Shown here: positions 1 through 10,008 of the stretch, in pieces | Numbering within the stretch: the stretch's first letter is position 1 | Layout: each line of letters opens with the position of its first letter | Assembly (NCBI RefSeq): GCF_000190735.1 | Contig: NC_015177.1 | Location: forward strand, 3,782,001-3,846,000 | Direction of reading: 5' to 3' | Length of the DNA stretch: 64,000 bases | From: Pseudopedobacter saltans DSM 12145 | GTDB lineage: Bacteria; Bacteroidota; Bacteroidia; Sphingobacteriales; Sphingobacteriaceae | The notes under the pieces: model-generated | What the model was told of the DNA's origin: nothing | Database searches by the model: none | The model's input: the letters and a program-made list of their open reading frames with translations, nothing else | Position numbers and translations under genes: made by a program

Positions 1-944
1 GAAAAAAGATAAGAAATATCGCGCGATATATTGTGGCGGCTGCAGCTTCAGTAATTGTGTTTTCTGTAGGTGTCTATAAATATTTTAATTATTGTGCGCC
101 TGAAGAAATAACTCAACAATTAGCCACATACAATACAGATGAGACTAATGAAAAGCAGGTGACTTTAACATTATCTGATGGTACCAAAGTTAATTTAAAC
201 CAGGATAAAACAGGAGTCCTTTCTGAGGAAAGTGTTGAGATTGTGGGTAGTGAAGGTTTATTAGCTTATACGTCCAATTCGTCCGATACTCTATTAAAAT
301 CAAAATTAGTTTATAATACCTTAAAAACACCAAGTGGTGTTCAATATCATTTAATGCTTTCTGATGGCACCAAAATTTGGCTAAATGGTAATTCGGAAAT
401 TAAGTATCCTGTCGCTTTTAGAGCCGGAGAACGCTCGGTAGAGCTTTCCGGTGAAGCTTACTTTGAGGTGGCAAAATCTCAGAAACCTTTTAAAGTTTAT
501 GCAAAAACAACAACTGTTCAGGTATTGGGGACGCATTTTAATGTAATGGCATATAAGGATGATGCTGAAATAAAGACAACGCTTCTAGAGGGATCGGTGA
601 AAGTAAAAAGCCTTACTAAGGAACAGATATTAAGACCAGGACAGCAAGCGATAAGCTCAGAATCAGATTTAACTGTTTATAACACGGATGCAGAACTCGT
701 GGTTGGATGGAGAAAGGGCTTGTTTACATTTAATAATGAACCACTGGAACAAGTTATGAAACAGATTTCCAGATGGTATAATATGGATGTGGTCTACTCT
801 AAATCGAGGACGAAGGTTCTTTTTACGGGAATAATTCCGGTAAGGGATGACGTTAAAAAGGCATTGCTGCCTGTTGAAGAGGCAGCTAATATCAAGTTCG
901 ATGTAAAAGACGGAAAAATTATAATAACGGAGAATAATAACTAA
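1..944 (+). CDS. FecR family anti-sigma factor, 5' end outside the window
   Basis: The frame is already open at base 3, so this is the C-terminal part of a longer protein; the GTG at 33 is not a convincing start. A hydrophobic segment (IARYIVAAAASVIVF and onwards) is the single inner-membrane helix. It is followed by the periplasmic FecR domain (PSGVQYHLMLSDGTKIWLN, then VLGTHFNVMAY and LLEGSVKV) and a C-terminal DUF4974-type region (FTFNNEPLEQVMKQISRWYN). In this family the protein relays a signal from an outer-membrane TonB receptor to an ECF sigma factor. The receptor is the next gene and carries the matching STN domain; the sigma factor is presumably just upstream, off-window. Confidence 0.93.
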   Translation, partial: KKIRNIARYIVAAAASVIVFSVGVYKYFNYCAPEEITQQLATYNTDETNEKQVTLTLSDGTKVNLNQDKTGVLSEESVEIVGSEGLLAYTSNSSDTLLKSKLVYNTLKTPSGVQYHLMLSDGTKIWLNGNSEIKYPVAFRAGERSVELSGEAYFEVAKSQKPFKVYAKTTTVQVLGTHFNVMAYKDDAEIKTTLLEGSVKVKSLTKEQILRPGQQAISSESDLTVYNTDAELVVGWRKGLFTFNNEPLEQVMKQISRWYNMDVVYSKSRTKVLFTGIIPVRDDVKKALLPVEEAANIKFDVKDGKIIITENNN

Positions 945-1102
945 AGATATGGCTATGGAGAAATAGAAAATTTACATAATGGTAGATTAAAACAAAACTA
1001 CCCCGGATAGCGACCAGGGCAGTTGAAAATTTTAGTCTTAACGAATTCAACTCAAGGAATAGAGATAAAAACACGTATTAACCTAAAATAAAAAATAAAT
1101 GT

Positions 1103-4100
1103 ATGAAAGAAAAAGTGCATTTAAAATTCTATTGGCTCTTTTTAGAGCGGATTTTTTTGTCTGTAGGGACAAATAACCAATTGAAAAAAATATCGCAAAT
1201 CATGAGATTAACAGTTGTAGCCCTTCTGTTGGCGACCATTCATGTAAGTGCAGCATCGTATGCGCAAAAAGTTAGCTTGACCAGGAAAAATGCAAGTTTG
1301 GTAGATGTCTTAAAAGAAGTTCGAAACCAGACCGGCTATTATTTTATCTATACAAATGAGGTATTAGAGCATATCAAGCCTATTAATATCGATGTTAAAA
1401 ATAAAGATCTTGAGGAGACGCTTCAGGATCTTTTAACAAATCAGGGGTTGACCTATTCTATCAAAGACCAGTCTGTGGTTATTAAAGTTGCTAGTAGCGT
1501 GAACCAACAAAATAATGTGGTTTCGGTAAAGGGGAAGCTTTTAAGTAAGGAAGATAATGAGCCGATTGCAGGCGCTTCTATAACAGTTACTGGCAATAAA
1601 TCGTTAGGGACAACAGATGTCAATGGAAATTTTAGTTTCAAGATAAATAAAGGAACTGAAGTTACTTTCTCGGGTATCGGTTTTACTCCTTTAAAACGTG
1701 TTTTTTCAAAAGATGAGGCCAACCTGACTTTAAGTTTAAATGTGGATAATAAAGTGTTGAGCGAAGTTGTGGTAACTGCGTTAGGTATAAAAAGAGAAGA
1801 AAAAGCTCTTGGTTATGCTGTTACGCAAGTTTCGGGTGAGCAATTGACCGACGCTTTATCTAACAACTGGACAGACGCCTTATCTGGCAAGGTTGCAGGG
1901 TTAAATTTAGTGAGGTCAAATTCGGGACCAACAGGTTCTAATAAGATCATTCTCCGAGGTGAAAATAATCTTACAGGTGATAATGAAGCGCTTATCGTGG
2001 TCGACGGAGTAGTAGTGAACCAGGGAAGTGGTCGCCGTACAAGTGTAAGCGGAGAATCTGTTTATGCTACTGATGCTGGTAACCTACCTGCTGATTATGG
2101 AAGTGGTATTAACGATATTAATCCGGAAGATATAGAAAGTGTCACGGTGTTAAAAGGGCCAGGTGCAGCAGCACTATATGGGCAGCGTGGTGCAAATGGA
2201 GCTATTATTATCACCACTAAGTCTGGAAAACCAAATAAGAAAGGTTTTGGAGCCACTTTTACGTCAAATGCTTCTTTTGAAAATGTAAATCGTTGGCCAG
2301 ATTTGCAGTTTGAATATGGTATAGGTCTTGATGGACAGCTTGATTATGAATATCGCACTTCTACAAATAGCACAAGCAGTTCTGCATACGGACCAAAATT
2401 CGACGGTCAAATGTTTTATCAATTTGATCCGCTGACTCAGTTAAAGGCAACCTTTAAAACACCTTGGGTCCCTTATACCAATAAATTGAATCAATATTTT
2501 GAAACGGGTGCTACTTATAACAACTCAATTAGTTTAGATGGTGGATCGGATAAAACCACTGCCCGTTTTTCGGTTACTGATGTGCGTAACAAGTGGATCA
2601 TGCCTAATACCGGATATAACAGAAACTCTGTTGCTTTATCGGTTAATTCAAAGATAAATGACAAGTTAACGATCTCTTCGAAAATAAATTATAATAAAAA
2701 ATGGAGTGATAATTTGCCTAGTGCCGGTTATGGAAACCAATCTATTATGTACTGGTATATATTTTGGCAGCCAAATGCCGATTTGGATTGGTTGAAGGAT
2801 TATTGGGTAAGAGGAAAAGAAGGACGGGCTATCTTTTATCCTTTTAGTTCTTTTCCAGAGAATCCATATGCTATTGCTTATGAATTCCTGAACAAATCAA
2901 CCCGAGATGGAGCTACCGGAAATATATCTGCGAACTATAAATTTAGTAAAGATTTAAGCTTGCAAGTAAGAACATCTGTTGATATGAGTTATGAACAACG
3001 TTCTCAACAACGCCCATATGATGCGGGCTCAAAGTTTACAAAGGGGTCTTATCGTACTCAGAACATTTTTTCACAAGAGGTAAGTGCGGATTTCTTACTT
3101 AAGTATACAAAAAAGGTACACAAAGATCTGGATATTACAGGGACACTTGGAGGTAGTATGTTGAAAAATATCTACAACAAAGACGAAGTAAGAGCGGATT
3201 CTTTGGTGGTTCCGGGAGTTTATACTATAGCAAACTCAAAAGGACCACTGGTAACACTTCCAAATAAGTCAAAATATTCAATCAATAGCTTTTATGGAAT
3301 GTTGTCTACAGGTTATAAAGGTTACCTGTATTTAGATATAACAGCAAGAAATGACTGGGCTAGTACTTTGGCTACTCCTCTTCGTACAGATAATGTAGGT
3401 TTTTTCTATCCATCTGTAAGTTTAAGTTTTTTGCCTAGTGAGGTAGTTTCATTACCGAAGAGTATAAATTTTGCGAAACTTAGAGCGTCATGGTCTGAAG
3501 TGGGAAGTGGGTCTACTACACCATACATGACTGCATTTGCTTATACTTCAGCAGGGAGCTTATACTCGGGTGGATTGATAAATCCGTCAGTATTAGCCAA
3601 CCCAGATCTAAAACCGCTTAGAACTAAGACGCTGGAAGTTGGTGCAGAGATGAGAATGTTTAAAAGCAGACTTGGATTTGATTTAGCCCTATATTCAGGA
3701 ATAACGGACGATCAAATTCTGAACAGAATTATAGACCGTTCGTCGGGTTTTGGTCAGATGATTATTAATGCTGGTAGCGTACAAAATCAAGGTATTGAGC
3801 TTGCTTTGAATGGAAAGCCATTTGTTAATAAGAATGGGTTTAACTGGACTGTTAACTATACTTTTTCTGCTAATAGAAATACCATTAAAGCGCTGGCTGA
3901 TAGTTCTGTAGTATTACGGATGGGACCAGTAGGTGGGGGTCAGATTGTAGCCAAAGTTGGAGGCAGTATGGGAGACGTGTATGGAAAGGGTTATGTCCGT
4001 GCTCCAGATGGCCAGATTGTTTACGATCCTAGTACCGGTTTCGCACTACTTTCACAGGAAGTTCAGCATTTAGGTAATACGATTCCAAAATGGAAAATGG

Positions 4101-4621
4101 GAATAGGGAACGAATTTAGATATAAACAGTTTCGCTTAAATGTATTGTTTGATGCACAATATGGTGCGGTTGCACACTCTTTGTCTAATTATAAATTGGC
4201 TGAGCAGGGGAAATTGAAAGTTACGCTTCCTGGTAGATATAGCGGTATTATCGGAAATGGTGTAATACAAAATCCGGATGGAACATATCGTAAAAATGAC
4301 GTCTTAGCTACAGATATTGACAACTATTATCGCTCTCACATGGGACAGGATAATGCAGAGGGAAGTACATTTAGTACCGACTTTATTAAATTTAGAGAGG
4401 CAAGGTTTGATTATACCTTGACACCAAAATTAAGCAAGAAATTAGGTTTGCAAAAAGCCGTAATAGGAGTGTATGGTCGTAACTTGTTTATATGGTCACC
4501 TTGGCCAATATTCGATCCAGAGTTTGGTACTCTGGCAGGAACTGATATCGTACAAGGCTTTGAAACGGCCCAGTTCCCATCAACAAGAACTTTTGGTGTT
4601 AACCTAATTGTTGGATTTTAG
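1103..4621 (+). CDS. SusC/RagA-type TonB-linked outer-membrane receptor with STN domain
   Basis: 1172 aa. A long leader ends in a hydrophobic export signal (MRLTVVALLLATIHVSA, from residue 34), then comes an STN domain (about 57-127), a carboxypeptidase-regulatory-like domain (about 140-215), a TonB plug beginning near SEVVVTALGIKREEK, and a long beta-barrel ending in a terminal Phe. A second in-frame ATG at 1202 could also serve as start, but receptors of this class often have the extra leader. The STN domain is the part that touches FecR, fitting the upstream gene. The receptor would import a bound oligomer or cofactor using TonB energy. The partner SusD-like gene begins 11 bases downstream. 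The substrate cannot be read from the sequence; the phosphoesterases downstream hint at a phosphorylated compound. Confidence 0.95.
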   Translation: MKEKVHLKFYWLFLERIFLSVGTNNQLKKISQIMRLTVVALLLATIHVSAASYAQKVSLTRKNASLVDVLKEVRNQTGYYFIYTNEVLEHIKPINIDVKNKDLEETLQDLLTNQGLTYSIKDQSVVIKVASSVNQQNNVVSVKGKLLSKEDNEPIAGASITVTGNKSLGTTDVNGNFSFKINKGTEVTFSGIGFTPLKRVFSKDEANLTLSLNVDNKVLSEVVVTALGIKREEKALGYAVTQVSGEQLTDALSNNWTDALSGKVAGLNLVRSNSGPTGSNKIILRGENNLTGDNEALIVVDGVVVNQGSGRRTSVSGESVYATDAGNLPADYGSGINDINPEDIESVTVLKGPGAAALYGQRGANGAIIITTKSGKPNKKGFGATFTSNASFENVNRWPDLQFEYGIGLDGQLDYEYRTSTNSTSSSAYGPKFDGQMFYQFDPLTQLKATFKTPWVPYTNKLNQYFETGATYNNSISLDGGSDKTTARFSVTDVRNKWIMPNTGYNRNSVALSVNSKINDKLTISSKINYNKKWSDNLPSAGYGNQSIMYWYIFWQPNADLDWLKDYWVRGKEGRAIFYPFSSFPENPYAIAYEFLNKSTRDGATGNISANYKFSKDLSLQVRTSVDMSYEQRSQQRPYDAGSKFTKGSYRTQNIFSQEVSADFLLKYTKKVHKDLDITGTLGGSMLKNIYNKDEVRADSLVVPGVYTIANSKGPLVTLPNKSKYSINSFYGMLSTGYKGYLYLDITARNDWASTLATPLRTDNVGFFYPSVSLSFLPSEVVSLPKSINFAKLRASWSEVGSGSTTPYMTAFAYTSAGSLYSGGLINPSVLANPDLKPLRTKTLEVGAEMRMFKSRLGFDLALYSGITDDQILNRIIDRSSGFGQMIINAGSVQNQGIELALNGKPFVNKNGFNWTVNYTFSANRNTIKALADSSVVLRMGPVGGGQIVAKVGGSMGDVYGKGYVRAPDGQIVYDPSTGFALLSQEVQHLGNTIPKWKMGIGNEFRYKQFRLNVLFDAQYGAVAHSLSNYKLAEQGKLKVTLPGRYSGIIGNGVIQNPDGTYRKNDVLATDIDNYYRSHMGQDNAEGSTFSTDFIKFREARFDYTLTPKLSKKLGLQKAVIGVYGRNLFIWSPWPIFDPEFGTLAGTDIVQGFETAQFPSTRTFGVNLIVGF

Positions 4622-4632
4622 TTTGCATAGTT

Positions 4633-6159
4633 ATGAAAAAGAATTTTAGAAATATTTTATTCCTGCTACTTGGTTCGTCTGTGACACTTCTACCGTCATG
4701 CAAAGATGGTTTTTCAGACATCAATACAGATCCAAATACTACTACAGACGCATTACCAGAACAATTGCTGGCGCCAGCATTGGTCAATACACTCAATTAT
4801 AATATGATTCGCTCGCGCAACTTTAATAATGAATTGATGCAGGTTACTGTAGACATGAGCGATGCTGAAGGTAGGGTGTTTAGATATGATATTAGAAATA
4901 CGTGGTCTGATTATACGTGGAATGGCTGGTATGCACAATTGACAAATTTTAAAGACTTATATATTACTGCAAAAGACCCTATTAATAATAACAGGTCTTA
5001 TATGGCAATTTCGTTGATTTGTCAGGCATGGATTTATTCGTTGCTGACGGACACTTACGGAGATGTGCCTTTTTCAGAGTCAAATAAGGCCAAGACCGAA
5101 CAGATATATGAAGCAAAATTTGATTCCCAGAAAGATATTTATTTTGGAATGTTTGCGATGCTGGAAGAAGCCAATAGTTTATTGCAAGGGCCTAATTTGC
5201 CAGCAATAAATGCTGCAAGTGATCCTGTATTTTCCGGAAATCTTACCAGATGGCGTAGGTTTGGTAACTCGCTTTATTTACGTATGCTGATGCGTATTTC
5301 TGGGAAATCCGAAGTATCTGGCGAAGTAATAGCAAAGATCAAAGAGATTATAGATACAAAAAATGCTGATTATCCTAAAATGACCAGCCTAGATGATTCG
5401 GCAATTTTAAGGTGGACAGGTATTGCACCTTATACCTCACCTTTTATTGGTGTAAGAACTCAAGACTTTTCATCTCCAGCCATTGCTGATTTCTTTATTT
5501 CGCATTTGGTTGCGTGGGGAGACCCTCGTATCGATATTTCTACTTATGGTTCGAGCGGGATAAATAGGTGGGCTATCGCGCAAGGGCCAGGAGGTTTTGC
5601 AGGTGTTGATAGTGGGTATGAGCCCGGAACACCGGTTGTGAAACAGTCTTATTTCTATTCAACCACTTCAGCCAGATCTTTACAGAATGATCCGCTAACT
5701 GGTATGATTATGAATTATGCGGAGCTGCAATTTATTTATGCTGAGGCAGCTTTTAAAGGATGGATAAACGGTAACCCTGCAACTTTTTATAAAAATGGAG
5801 TCATCAACTCTATTAAACAGTGGATTCCACTTTGGCCTGAAGCAAATATTGATACCTATTTGCTTAATTCAGACATGCAATGGTCTGATAATGACAGTGA
5901 TAACGATAAAATGGAGAAAATACATTTGCAAAAATATTATGCATTATTCTTTAATGACCTTCAGCAATGGTTTGAGTATCGTAGAACAGGACATCCGGTT
6001 TTACCAAAAGGACCTGGGTTGAAGAATGGTAAGGTAATGCCAGCTCGTTTGAATTATCCGGTATATGTGCAATCTACAAATCCTACCAATTATAAAAAAG
6101 CAATAGCAGCACAGGGAGAAGATAAGATTTCTACAGAAGTGTGGTGGCAAAAACCATAA
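4633..6159 (+). CDS. SusD/RagB-like outer-membrane lipoprotein
   Basis: 508 aa. The N-terminus is a lipoprotein signal with Cys23 in LLPSC as the likely lipidated residue. The mature protein starts GFSDINTDPNTTT, typical of the SusD-like_2 branch (starch-binding-associating, TPR-like fold). In the family this lipoprotein sits on the outer face of the SusC barrel as a lid that captures ligand. It follows the SusC-like gene by 11 bases and precedes another lipoprotein gene by 34, so the three are likely cotranscribed. Confidence 0.93.
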   Translation: MKKNFRNILFLLLGSSVTLLPSCKDGFSDINTDPNTTTDALPEQLLAPALVNTLNYNMIRSRNFNNELMQVTVDMSDAEGRVFRYDIRNTWSDYTWNGWYAQLTNFKDLYITAKDPINNNRSYMAISLICQAWIYSLLTDTYGDVPFSESNKAKTEQIYEAKFDSQKDIYFGMFAMLEEANSLLQGPNLPAINAASDPVFSGNLTRWRRFGNSLYLRMLMRISGKSEVSGEVIAKIKEIIDTKNADYPKMTSLDDSAILRWTGIAPYTSPFIGVRTQDFSSPAIADFFISHLVAWGDPRIDISTYGSSGINRWAIAQGPGGFAGVDSGYEPGTPVVKQSYFYSTTSARSLQNDPLTGMIMNYAELQFIYAEAAFKGWINGNPATFYKNGVINSIKQWIPLWPEANIDTYLLNSDMQWSDNDSDNDKMEKIHLQKYYALFFNDLQQWFEYRRTGHPVLPKGPGLKNGKVMPARLNYPVYVQSTNPTNYKKAIAAQGEDKISTEVWWQKP

Positions 6160-6193
6160 ACTAAAATCATGTCTAGGTTAAAAAATATGTAAA

Positions 6194-7777
6194 ATGAAAA
6201 AAAATAATATATATATTCTATTATTGATGCTTGTTGTTTTTGCAACGTCATGCAACAAGTCTGGTAATTACCCAGGTGGTGTAGTTGGAATATTTATCCC
6301 TATTTTGGATTTGAGGGCTCTACATAAAGATGCAGATCTAACACTAACAAAAGACAATTTGGGTGGTTCCGAGAAGATTGCCGCACTTGTGGTTTCCGAT
6401 CACTCTGGGGGAAATTTACCATCCGGTTTACTTGTTGTGCAAGATAAAAGGAGGCTTTCCCGAATAAGAGGTATTTCTATAGATATAGGTGTTGCTGCAG
6501 CTAGCTATGTCCCGGGAGATTCGGTGCATGTCAATCTTATAGGGGGAGTTCTTTCCAGAAAAAATGGGATTTTACAAATTAGCAATTTGCCAGCAACGGC
6601 GATAGAGAAAATAGCTGCTGGAAAACCAGTCCCCGTTAATAGAGTAAATCTTAATACGGTGTTGGCAGATGTAGATGCTTACGAAAGTACTTTTGTTACT
6701 ATTGTAAAAGCAACTTTTAATCCTACACTATCCTCAACAGACGTATTATCAGGAGATAAAGTAATTAATGATGGAACTTCTGACATTCATATGATTACTG
6801 AGGAAAATGCAAAGTTTGCCAATGTTGTGCCTTCTTATGCCGCTAATTACAAGGGAATTATTTTTTCTAAAGAAGAAAATGGAAAATTAGTGCCGATTCA
6901 TAAGGTAAGAACTATAGATGACATTAAAGTGCTTAACATCAGTCTGGATGATTATCCGGATATTATTATTACTGGTTGGTTGAATAATCCTCAAACTACT
7001 GGTTCGCAGTATGAATACATCCAGTTTAGAGCCACTAAAGATGTCGATTTTGCTCAAACGCCTTTTTCAGTAGTAACTTGTAATAATGCTGGGACGGCTA
7101 ACCCAACAGGATTTCCAGCAGCAGGCTGGGCTACGGGACAAGGTAGGACATACAAATTTGAGTTAAACTCTGGGACCGTATCTAAAGGAGAGTTTTTTTA
7201 TGTGGGATCCATAAATAAGAGAATCAACGGGCCTGGTTCTACAGATATTTCCTCTTCTAAATGGATCAAGTCTATAGCCTATAATCAGGCAAGCCCTCGT
7301 TTTAATTCAACACAAACTAATGCGGGTAGTTCAATTACAAATTTATTGGCTAATAGTGGTAATGCTTATGGTATAGCTGTTTTTAGAGGTCTTCAGGTTT
7401 ATAGTACTACTGTCCCTATTGATGTTGTTTTTGTGCACAATGGAGGTTCTTTATATCAGGCTGGCCCTCCGCCTACTTATGGAGTTGGATATAGAATAGG
7501 AAATACTGACGTCTATGATGTAGTGGAGCCAAGTACAGATGTAGTACAGCCTTATTTTACATCTGGAACAAATACTACTCGTTTTCCTTATAATCCAAAT
7601 GCAGCTGATGCAGAATTAGGGCATAGCTATTTTTATATAATTGGAGGTGTATTTGACACTAACCTAAAAAAATGGGTGCAGGCAAGGTCAGCCACAGCGG
7701 CAGATTATATTAGACTTACTCCGAATTCTCAAATAAAAGACATAGAGGAGAATCCGCGAACAACACAAGTTAAATAA
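6194..7777 (+). CDS. DUF5689-containing exported lipoprotein
   Basis: 527 aa with a lipoprotein signal (Cys20). Residues about 35-260 match the DUF5689 pattern: IPILDLRALHKDADLTL, then GLLVVQDKRRLSRIRGISIDI and VHVNLIGGVLSRKNG, an OB-fold-like beta-rich module common next to SusCD pairs. The C-terminal half (about 260-527) is a second beta-rich region without a motif I recognise. The position directly after SusD and before a strong terminator makes it the third member of the uptake operon, likely a surface ligand-binding accessory. The function is inferred from context only. Confidence 0.8.
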   Translation: MKKNNIYILLLMLVVFATSCNKSGNYPGGVVGIFIPILDLRALHKDADLTLTKDNLGGSEKIAALVVSDHSGGNLPSGLLVVQDKRRLSRIRGISIDIGVAAASYVPGDSVHVNLIGGVLSRKNGILQISNLPATAIEKIAAGKPVPVNRVNLNTVLADVDAYESTFVTIVKATFNPTLSSTDVLSGDKVINDGTSDIHMITEENAKFANVVPSYAANYKGIIFSKEENGKLVPIHKVRTIDDIKVLNISLDDYPDIIITGWLNNPQTTGSQYEYIQFRATKDVDFAQTPFSVVTCNNAGTANPTGFPAAGWATGQGRTYKFELNSGTVSKGEFFYVGSINKRINGPGSTDISSSKWIKSIAYNQASPRFNSTQTNAGSSITNLLANSGNAYGIAVFRGLQVYSTTVPIDVVFVHNGGSLYQAGPPPTYGVGYRIGNTDVYDVVEPSTDVVQPYFTSGTNTTRFPYNPNAADAELGHSYFYIIGGVFDTNLKKWVQARSATAADYIRLTPNSQIKDIEENPRTTQVK

Positions 7778-7790
7778 TAAAATTAATAAG

Positions 7791-7828
7791 AACCCTCTGA
7801 TAATGATAACATCAGAGGGTTTTATTTC
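7791..7828 (+). terminator. Rho-independent terminator after the SusCD operon
   Basis: An 11-bp perfect stem (AACCCTCTGAT at 7791-7801 with ATCAGAGGGTT at 7811-7821), 9-nt loop, followed by TTTATTT. It ends the SusC/SusD/DUF5689 transcript, so the phosphoesterases downstream probably have their own promoter. Confidence 0.9.
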
Positions 7829-7958
7829 TCCAGCAATTATAGTCCGCTCCCCATGTTTTTATCCTAAAAGTGTCAGAATATATGTTAGCGAAGCAGTTAG
7901 CATAACAAACTTGCCCTGATAAATTCATGAGAAAGTGCGGAATGTTTAACAAACCATT

Positions 7959-9953
7959 ATGAAAAAAGGTGTAAATAAAGCAAATCTGGGAAAATACTCG
8001 AGAAGAGAATTTATTATTGCCTCGGCTGTTACCGGTGTAAGTATTGCCGTATTGGGTTGCAGTAAATCCAAAGAAGACGGACCCGGAGAAACGCCGAAAA
8101 CCGATGATAATTTTCATCTTACAGGTGTTGTTATACCTAAAAGTATAGCGATTCAATTATCTGCTGATTTTTCCCTTCAAGGTAAAGGCTTTGCTGTTGG
8201 CGACAAAATCTCTTTTACACCCTTATTTGATGGCAAAGCTGTCGTTATTGATGTTAAATCAGTTACCGAAGGAGCATGCCTGTTAAGGATGCCTTCAAGT
8301 TTTGTTTGGGGCAGCTACCGTATTTCTGTTACAAGAGGAGAGAAAAATATGACGCTGGGCGATACGAAGATCGAAATGGATATCCCCGATAAAACAGGGA
8401 TGACTGTTAAAGGAATGGTATATGCTACCGGAGTGGGATTAGCCGGTGTTATAGTGTCAGACGGAATAGAGGTCACCAGGACAGACGAGAATGGTATTTA
8501 TTACCTGCCTTCTAAAAAGACGAAAGACTTTGTTTTTGTATCTATACCCGGAGGATATGAGGTGAATACTTCTAACGGTATATTGCCAGTATTCTACAAA
8601 CATTTTGAATTGGGAAGCAATGCGGCCGAAGCAATCAGTTTTGAGTTAAAAGCGGTAGATAACGACAAACATGTAGTACTTGCATTGGGAGATATGCATC
8701 TGGCCAACAGAAATAATGATGTGTCCCAGTTTCAAAATGGCTTTTTACGCGATGCAGCACAAAGCATAACACAGTACAGAAATGAAGGATATAAGGTTTA
8801 TGGACTTACATTAGGAGATATGACCTGGGATGCCTATTGGTATTCCAATAAGTACAGTTTTTCTGAATATCTGGATCTTGTTAAGAATATGGGCTTGCCG
8901 GTATTCCATACCATGGGCAACCATGATAATGACCCCTATATTAATAGTGACTGGCCTGCCGAAAGCGCTTTTAGAAAAAGTTTGGGTCCCACTTATTATT
9001 CCTTTAACCTGGGAAAAGTTCATTATATCGTTTTAGATAATATACAGTATGTAAATATGGGAGGTGCGCAGGGAACCGTCGGTAGCAGAAATTATAATGC
9101 CGTAATTGTAGCTGAACAAATAGCATGGCTAAAGAAAGATCTGGCCATGATAGCGGATAAATCTACTCCTATAGTTATTGCTATGCATATTCAATTGAAT
9201 AACAGCCCAAAACTCTCCGGTGGGAATGAAACCAGCACTTACCGACTAAATAATGGGGCTGAGTTAGTTGGAGTATTAGATGGTTTTACAGATGTTAATC
9301 TAATTACCGGTCATACGCATGTTTGTTATGCGTACGAGAATAACAATAACATCATGGAACATAACTCTGGTGCCATTTGTGCAACATGGTGGTGGACCGG
9401 AAAAAGTGGCTATGCAGGAAACCATATCTCTAAAGATGGTGCGCCCGGAGGTTATGGCGTTTGGAAGTTTAATGGAAAAAGTTACCAGTGGCGTTATAAA
9501 TCAATCGGATATAAGGAAGAATACCAATTTAGGGCTTATGACTTAAATAAGGTTCATATCACTGCGGCAAAATTTGCTCCTAATTCAACCGATGCCGCTT
9601 TGAAGCCTTATGCTGGAGAATATGCAAACGTTAATTCCAATAACGAGATACTTGTAAATGTTTGGGGATATGATAAGCGCTGGACAATAGAAATGTTTGA
9701 AAATAATGCGCCATTAACAGTAAATAGGATAGAAGTATTAGACCCGTTGCATATTGTGTCTTATGAAGCGCTCCGGCTGAATGCTGCTGCAGAACCAACA
9801 GAAGATTTTGTTACGGGAAAGACAGCACATATGTTTAAAGCCAAAGCATCTAATGCCACCAATCCTATTCTGATAAAGGTAACAGACCGATTCGGTAATG
9901 TTTATTTAGAAACCATGAACAGACCCAAAGATTTTATACTATCGATGAGTTAA
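7959..9953 (+). CDS. Tat-exported calcineurin-like phosphoesterase lipoprotein
   Basis: 664 aa. A Tat signal (S-R-R-E-F-I at residues 14-19) ends in a lipobox with Cys34. After a beta-rich N-terminal region (about 50-145, IPT-like in appearance) comes a MetallophosN-type domain (VKGMVYATGVGLAGVIVSDG), then the metallophosphoesterase core: D245-M-H, LGDMTWD, G-N321-H322-D323, AMHIQLN and G-H452-T-H454, the full set of metal ligands. A C-terminal beta domain (MetallophosC-type, VTDRFGNVY) closes the protein. It would hydrolyse phosphoesters in the periplasm or at the surface. A shorter paralog follows 55 bases downstream. The substrate is unknown. Confidence 0.9.
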   Translation: MKKGVNKANLGKYSRREFIIASAVTGVSIAVLGCSKSKEDGPGETPKTDDNFHLTGVVIPKSIAIQLSADFSLQGKGFAVGDKISFTPLFDGKAVVIDVKSVTEGACLLRMPSSFVWGSYRISVTRGEKNMTLGDTKIEMDIPDKTGMTVKGMVYATGVGLAGVIVSDGIEVTRTDENGIYYLPSKKTKDFVFVSIPGGYEVNTSNGILPVFYKHFELGSNAAEAISFELKAVDNDKHVVLALGDMHLANRNNDVSQFQNGFLRDAAQSITQYRNEGYKVYGLTLGDMTWDAYWYSNKYSFSEYLDLVKNMGLPVFHTMGNHDNDPYINSDWPAESAFRKSLGPTYYSFNLGKVHYIVLDNIQYVNMGGAQGTVGSRNYNAVIVAEQIAWLKKDLAMIADKSTPIVIAMHIQLNNSPKLSGGNETSTYRLNNGAELVGVLDGFTDVNLITGHTHVCYAYENNNNIMEHNSGAICATWWWTGKSGYAGNHISKDGAPGGYGVWKFNGKSYQWRYKSIGYKEEYQFRAYDLNKVHITAAKFAPNSTDAALKPYAGEYANVNSNNEILVNVWGYDKRWTIEMFENNAPLTVNRIEVLDPLHIVSYEALRLNAAAEPTEDFVTGKTAHMFKAKASNATNPILIKVTDRFGNVYLETMNRPKDFILSMS

Positions 9954-10008
9954 TGAAAGATTTATTAGGAGAAGTTTAAAAAAAGAAAATTAGAATTATT
10001 TATATGAT

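Noticed and set aside
1453-1722. Open frame on the minus strand inside the SusC-like gene
   Set aside because: It lies wholly within a well-supported gene on the other strand and has no family features; many similar shadow frames in the window were also left out.
7812-8156. Minus-strand frame of 114 codons overlapping the first phosphoesterase gene
   Set aside because: It covers the Tat signal of a solid gene and abuts a terminator; the Cys/Tyr/Asn/Phe-rich composition is typical of antisense shadow translation.
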